This document shows positions 61,398-64,000 of a stretch of 64,000 nt of DNA, in pieces; positions within the stretch are counted from its first letter, which is position 1; each line of letters begins with the position of its first letter. The position numbers were made by a program, and so were the translations under genes. The notes under the pieces are model-generated. The model had not been told where the DNA came from, searched no databases, and saw only the letters and a program-made list of their open reading frames with translations. The DNA comes from Rhexocercosporidium sp. MPI-PUGE-AT-0058 (taxonomy: Eukaryota > Ascomycota > Leotiomycetes > Helotiales): positions 2,418,001 to 2,482,000 of the forward strand of contig JAGTJL010000005.1 of NCBI GenBank assembly GCA_020746875.1, given 5' to 3'.

Positions 61398-62354
61398 TAG
61401 CAGGGGTTCCTGCTGTAGCGGCATGCGGGAGGGAAGGGTTGGGGCTGGATGGAGATCTGGAGGGTCTTGCGGCTTGGGGCATGGGGAATTACGCCGAGAT
61501 GGGGATGTAGAAGGGAGGGAGAGTTGATGATGACATGATGGGGAAATGTGGGTGGTATCGGTGAGTTATGTACCTTGATTTATTAGGTGCTCCGAGGGTT
61601 TGAGCGAGCGAGCGAACGAGAAAGGGACTGAAAAGGAAGTGTATTTTTTAGGTTATGGATGAGGGGTACCGTGAGTACATAGTAACTTAATGAATGTCGA
61701 ATTCCTCGTCTCTGAAAAGACACCATTGTTGATTACGATATTGGCAGGAAAATGCGTCTTGAGTTGATGAAACACTGAGGACACCCAACTTCAGCTATAG
61801 CTCCATGAGAAGAGAATTAACTTATATTGATCAGCGTAAAGGAAATCATAACGAATGCAAACAAAATGAAGGGAAAACCTGGTTCCCTCCCTCCCACTCT
61901 TCAACCACACAGACCTCTCAAGCATAACGGCACCATATCTAAAATTCTCCTTAGCTTGAGCAAACTATTTTAATTCTCTCCGAGTACTGTAACCCCAGGC
62001 TCCATCAAACACAACACCAACGATCAGCGAGTGCTAGGAACCAAACTCCCAGAGCCCCAGCTGCCCACTAGACGATCATCTCCCTCCCTCGTCAAATCCG
62101 ATTTGCCAATCCAACGACATGTCAAGACAACTTCCTCACTCCAAGCCTCCAGGGGCATTCATCATCGGCCCGAACACTGTAGAAGTCTGATGGTTGTGCC
62201 TCTACATTCGTTACCAGTCTAGCACTGGTAAAGGTGGAAGCAGAAGACTCTAGAGAAGAGACGACCCGTGGTGGTTCTCAGCATCTAGCGAACCTCCAAG
62301 GTCAGACTCCCTCCCCTTCATCATAATGACGATATGGAAATTCAAGGATAGTGC

Positions 62355-62949
62355 TTAAGAGAAGCAGTCCTCCGGAAATACTGTCATCTTTTCTCTTCTT
62401 GCAATAACCCTGAACGTACGCGAAGCTCCAAGGATGGCAGAGGTGTTCAACGCGTATACAGTGAGCTCGTAGATATCGCTGTAGTCAAAACCAGCTTCGG
62501 AATCCTCATACATAAGCCATGAGACGTAATAGTTCCGGCACGTGCAGGAGATGAAGATAAAAGGACGTTGTCTCCAGCTGATCCGCGGTATCCACCAGCA
62601 CAGGGGATACGAATATGCCCAGCTACCGGGTACGGTTCCCGAATCTCACCATTCTGCCGAGGCACAACCAGGACGTTGTAGACGATTTCAGAGGTCAAGA
62701 TACTGACCCAGCCTCTGATGTATTCTCTCTTAAATCATAGAAGGGTCTTATCTGAGGGTTTGCCCTTTCTGGTACTTCCTTACACTGGAATTCGTCAACA
62801 GCCTTGTAGCGGCTGTGGCATTCTTTCATGCTACATGAACTTCGTTGCGCCGCGGGAAGACGACATGCCCTGTATAAATACCCGGATTCTGGGTTGACCT
62901 GTAACGAGAAGACCTCGGTGAGCTTCCTTACGCCGACGACGATTTGCAC
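62355..62949 (-). pseudogene. unidentified Cys-containing exon-like ORFs
   Basis: The minus strand reads, in order, MQIVVGVRKLTEVF...VNPESGYLY...SCSMKECHSRYKAVDEF, then a second frame (GEIREPYPVAGHIRIPC, AGDNVLLSSS), then a third (WLMYEDSEAGFDYSDIYELTVY...FPEDCFS) to a TAA ending at 62355. One junction can be joined by an intron (GTCAGT or GTATCT donor), but I found no model that uses all three. It is either a small multi-exon gene with an exon I mis-assigned or a broken gene. The family is unknown. Confidence 0.3.
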
Positions 62950-64000
62950 TATGATTTCATCTACCCCGACCTCTCTCTAGGTAGGAGGAAGAGCAACATT
63001 GGTTTAATGCAACGGCAGCAGGATAGCGACGAACCCGGGATTGGATCCGTGCGGCGGCCGGTTAACCCACTACAACAACGCACTCCGAACACAGCCAAAA
63101 TCGAAGAATTTCAAGGTCAATCAAGAGTGAGGCATCAAATCGAATTTCTTATACCAAAGATTCTCGTCGTTCTTTAATTATTTGATTAGCAATTATGATT
63201 CTACTGTTAACTATAACTAGACGTCAATCTCTATTGTGTTGGAAAATGATATTTTTAAGTACAAGATGAAGCATAGCAAATAGGCGCAAAGGGATTATTA
63301 TCTCATTGATGATTAAAGAACTAAGAAGAGTATGAGAGAGAAGCTTGCGAGTACTCTGCTCGCACGACCTTACGCTACTGTCACGTAAGGTAATCTTACT
63401 GTAAGCTCCCGCTGTCACTTCTTTAGTCGAGCCTTAGCGACAGAACCTTATTGTTCGACACGATGAATAATACTGTATTACTTCACTTGTATCGAATTCG
63501 TTGCGTGGTGTAAATCAATTGTCTGAAAAGGTGTAGCTGTTAATATCCTCGCTAAAAAATTAGAGTTGCCGATGGTCAAGTCACCCTAGAGATCCACTCC
63601 ATTTTCGTCGCCTCCCAGGATAATCGGTACAAGAACGGTGTTATAGCCTTTGCCGAGCAATTCTCGGACCTAATGCGCAAGGCCGAATGCCGGCAGTAGG
63701 AGAATGGATCGCAACAGGTTATATAGACTATTCTACCGATCTTTGGGGTACTGCTGTAGCAGAACTGTACGCACCGCTAGAATGTATACGGAAATACATA
63801 ATCTACGCAGGGTGAGTTTTTAATTCTGCAAAAATAGAATTCCAGCTCAGCTACCCAAGAACTCCATGAACTGTTTGTGCTGGTTATGATTTCAAGCAAA
63901 ATTAGACTAGTCATAGGCCGACTTTTCGGTCCTCGACGGATAGCCGGGACTGTGTGTGGATAGCAACTAGTCAATCAGTAGCGTATGCCAACCAATCAAT
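62950..64000. other. gene-poor right end with possible LTR-like segment
   Basis: AT-rich in places. A TGTTGGAAAATGATA sequence at 63,237 resembles the 5' end of a Copia LTR, and GAATAATACTGTATTACTTC near 63,460 resembles a typical LTR 3' part, but no clear CA end or target duplication was found. GTAAGGTAATCTTAC near 63,384-63,400 could form a short hairpin. No gene seen. Confidence 0.35.

Larger units (their letters stand above)
60974..62354. other. intergenic, glucoamylase promoter side
   Basis: Contains the TATA box and possible CreA sites noted separately. Short ORFs around 62,031-62,222 look like chance. No RNA gene seen. Confidence 0.5.

Noticed and set aside
63237..63540. Solo Copia LTR
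   Set aside because: A TGTTGGAAA-like start and a typical internal word are present, but no CA end or flanking duplication could be found, so it is not called as a feature.

Overview
The window comes from a filamentous ascomycete (Pezizomycotina; a leotiomycete would fit, but that is only an inference). The evidence is genes split by many 45-60 base GT-AG introns with CTAAT/CTGAC-like branch points, two Zn2Cys6 regulators with fungal_trans regions, a dispersed single 5S rRNA gene, Fot1-type and Gypsy-type transposon relics, and strong RIP-like AT conversion of repeats. Exon models were built by hand: I joined ORFs at splice signals and checked that phase closes to a multiple of three. They are predictions.

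Layout. 1-9.85 kb is a decayed transposon island: a RIP-mutated Gypsy chromovirus 3' end, the truncated 3' half of a SNF2/Rad5-type helicase gene, and a 1.83 kb TA-flanked Fot1-like element with GC-rich terminal inverted repeats. One small membrane-protein ORF follows. 9.85-16.9 kb holds a Zn2Cys6 regulator divergent from a full-size ABCB (MDR) exporter, with a shared 0.6 kb promoter. 16.9-22 kb has gene fragments (one BTB-like), a 119-residue conserved-looking protein and an F-box protein. 22.4-26.2 kb carries two convergent MFS transporters (Dal5/ACS-like and DHA1-like). 28.2-31.3 kb is a patatin phospholipase preceded by an unrecognised ~300-residue domain.

31.8-44.5 kb is mostly housekeeping: a Dcc1-like cohesion protein, a large DH/PH plus RhoGAP-like protein, a P-loop kinase-like protein, an uncharacterised protein and a second Zn2Cys6 regulator. 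44.6-64 kb contains a gene relic, a 5S rRNA gene, a secreted histidine phosphatase with one frameshift, a LYC1-like acetyltransferase, an RBR (RNF216-type) ubiquitin ligase probably fused to a long disordered tail, and a secreted glucoamylase (GH15 + CBM20). The last 3 kb is gene-poor.

How they work together: the clearest functional unit is the regulator-exporter pair at 9.9-16.9 kb, which looks like a self-contained efflux module. The two convergent MFS genes may be additional accessory transport. No PKS, NRPS or terpene synthase is present, so this is not a recognisable metabolite cluster. The most unusual items are the patatin fusion, the RBR-disordered-tail fusion, the GEF/GAP combination, and the contrast between a RIP-mutated transposon interior and its GC-rich ends.
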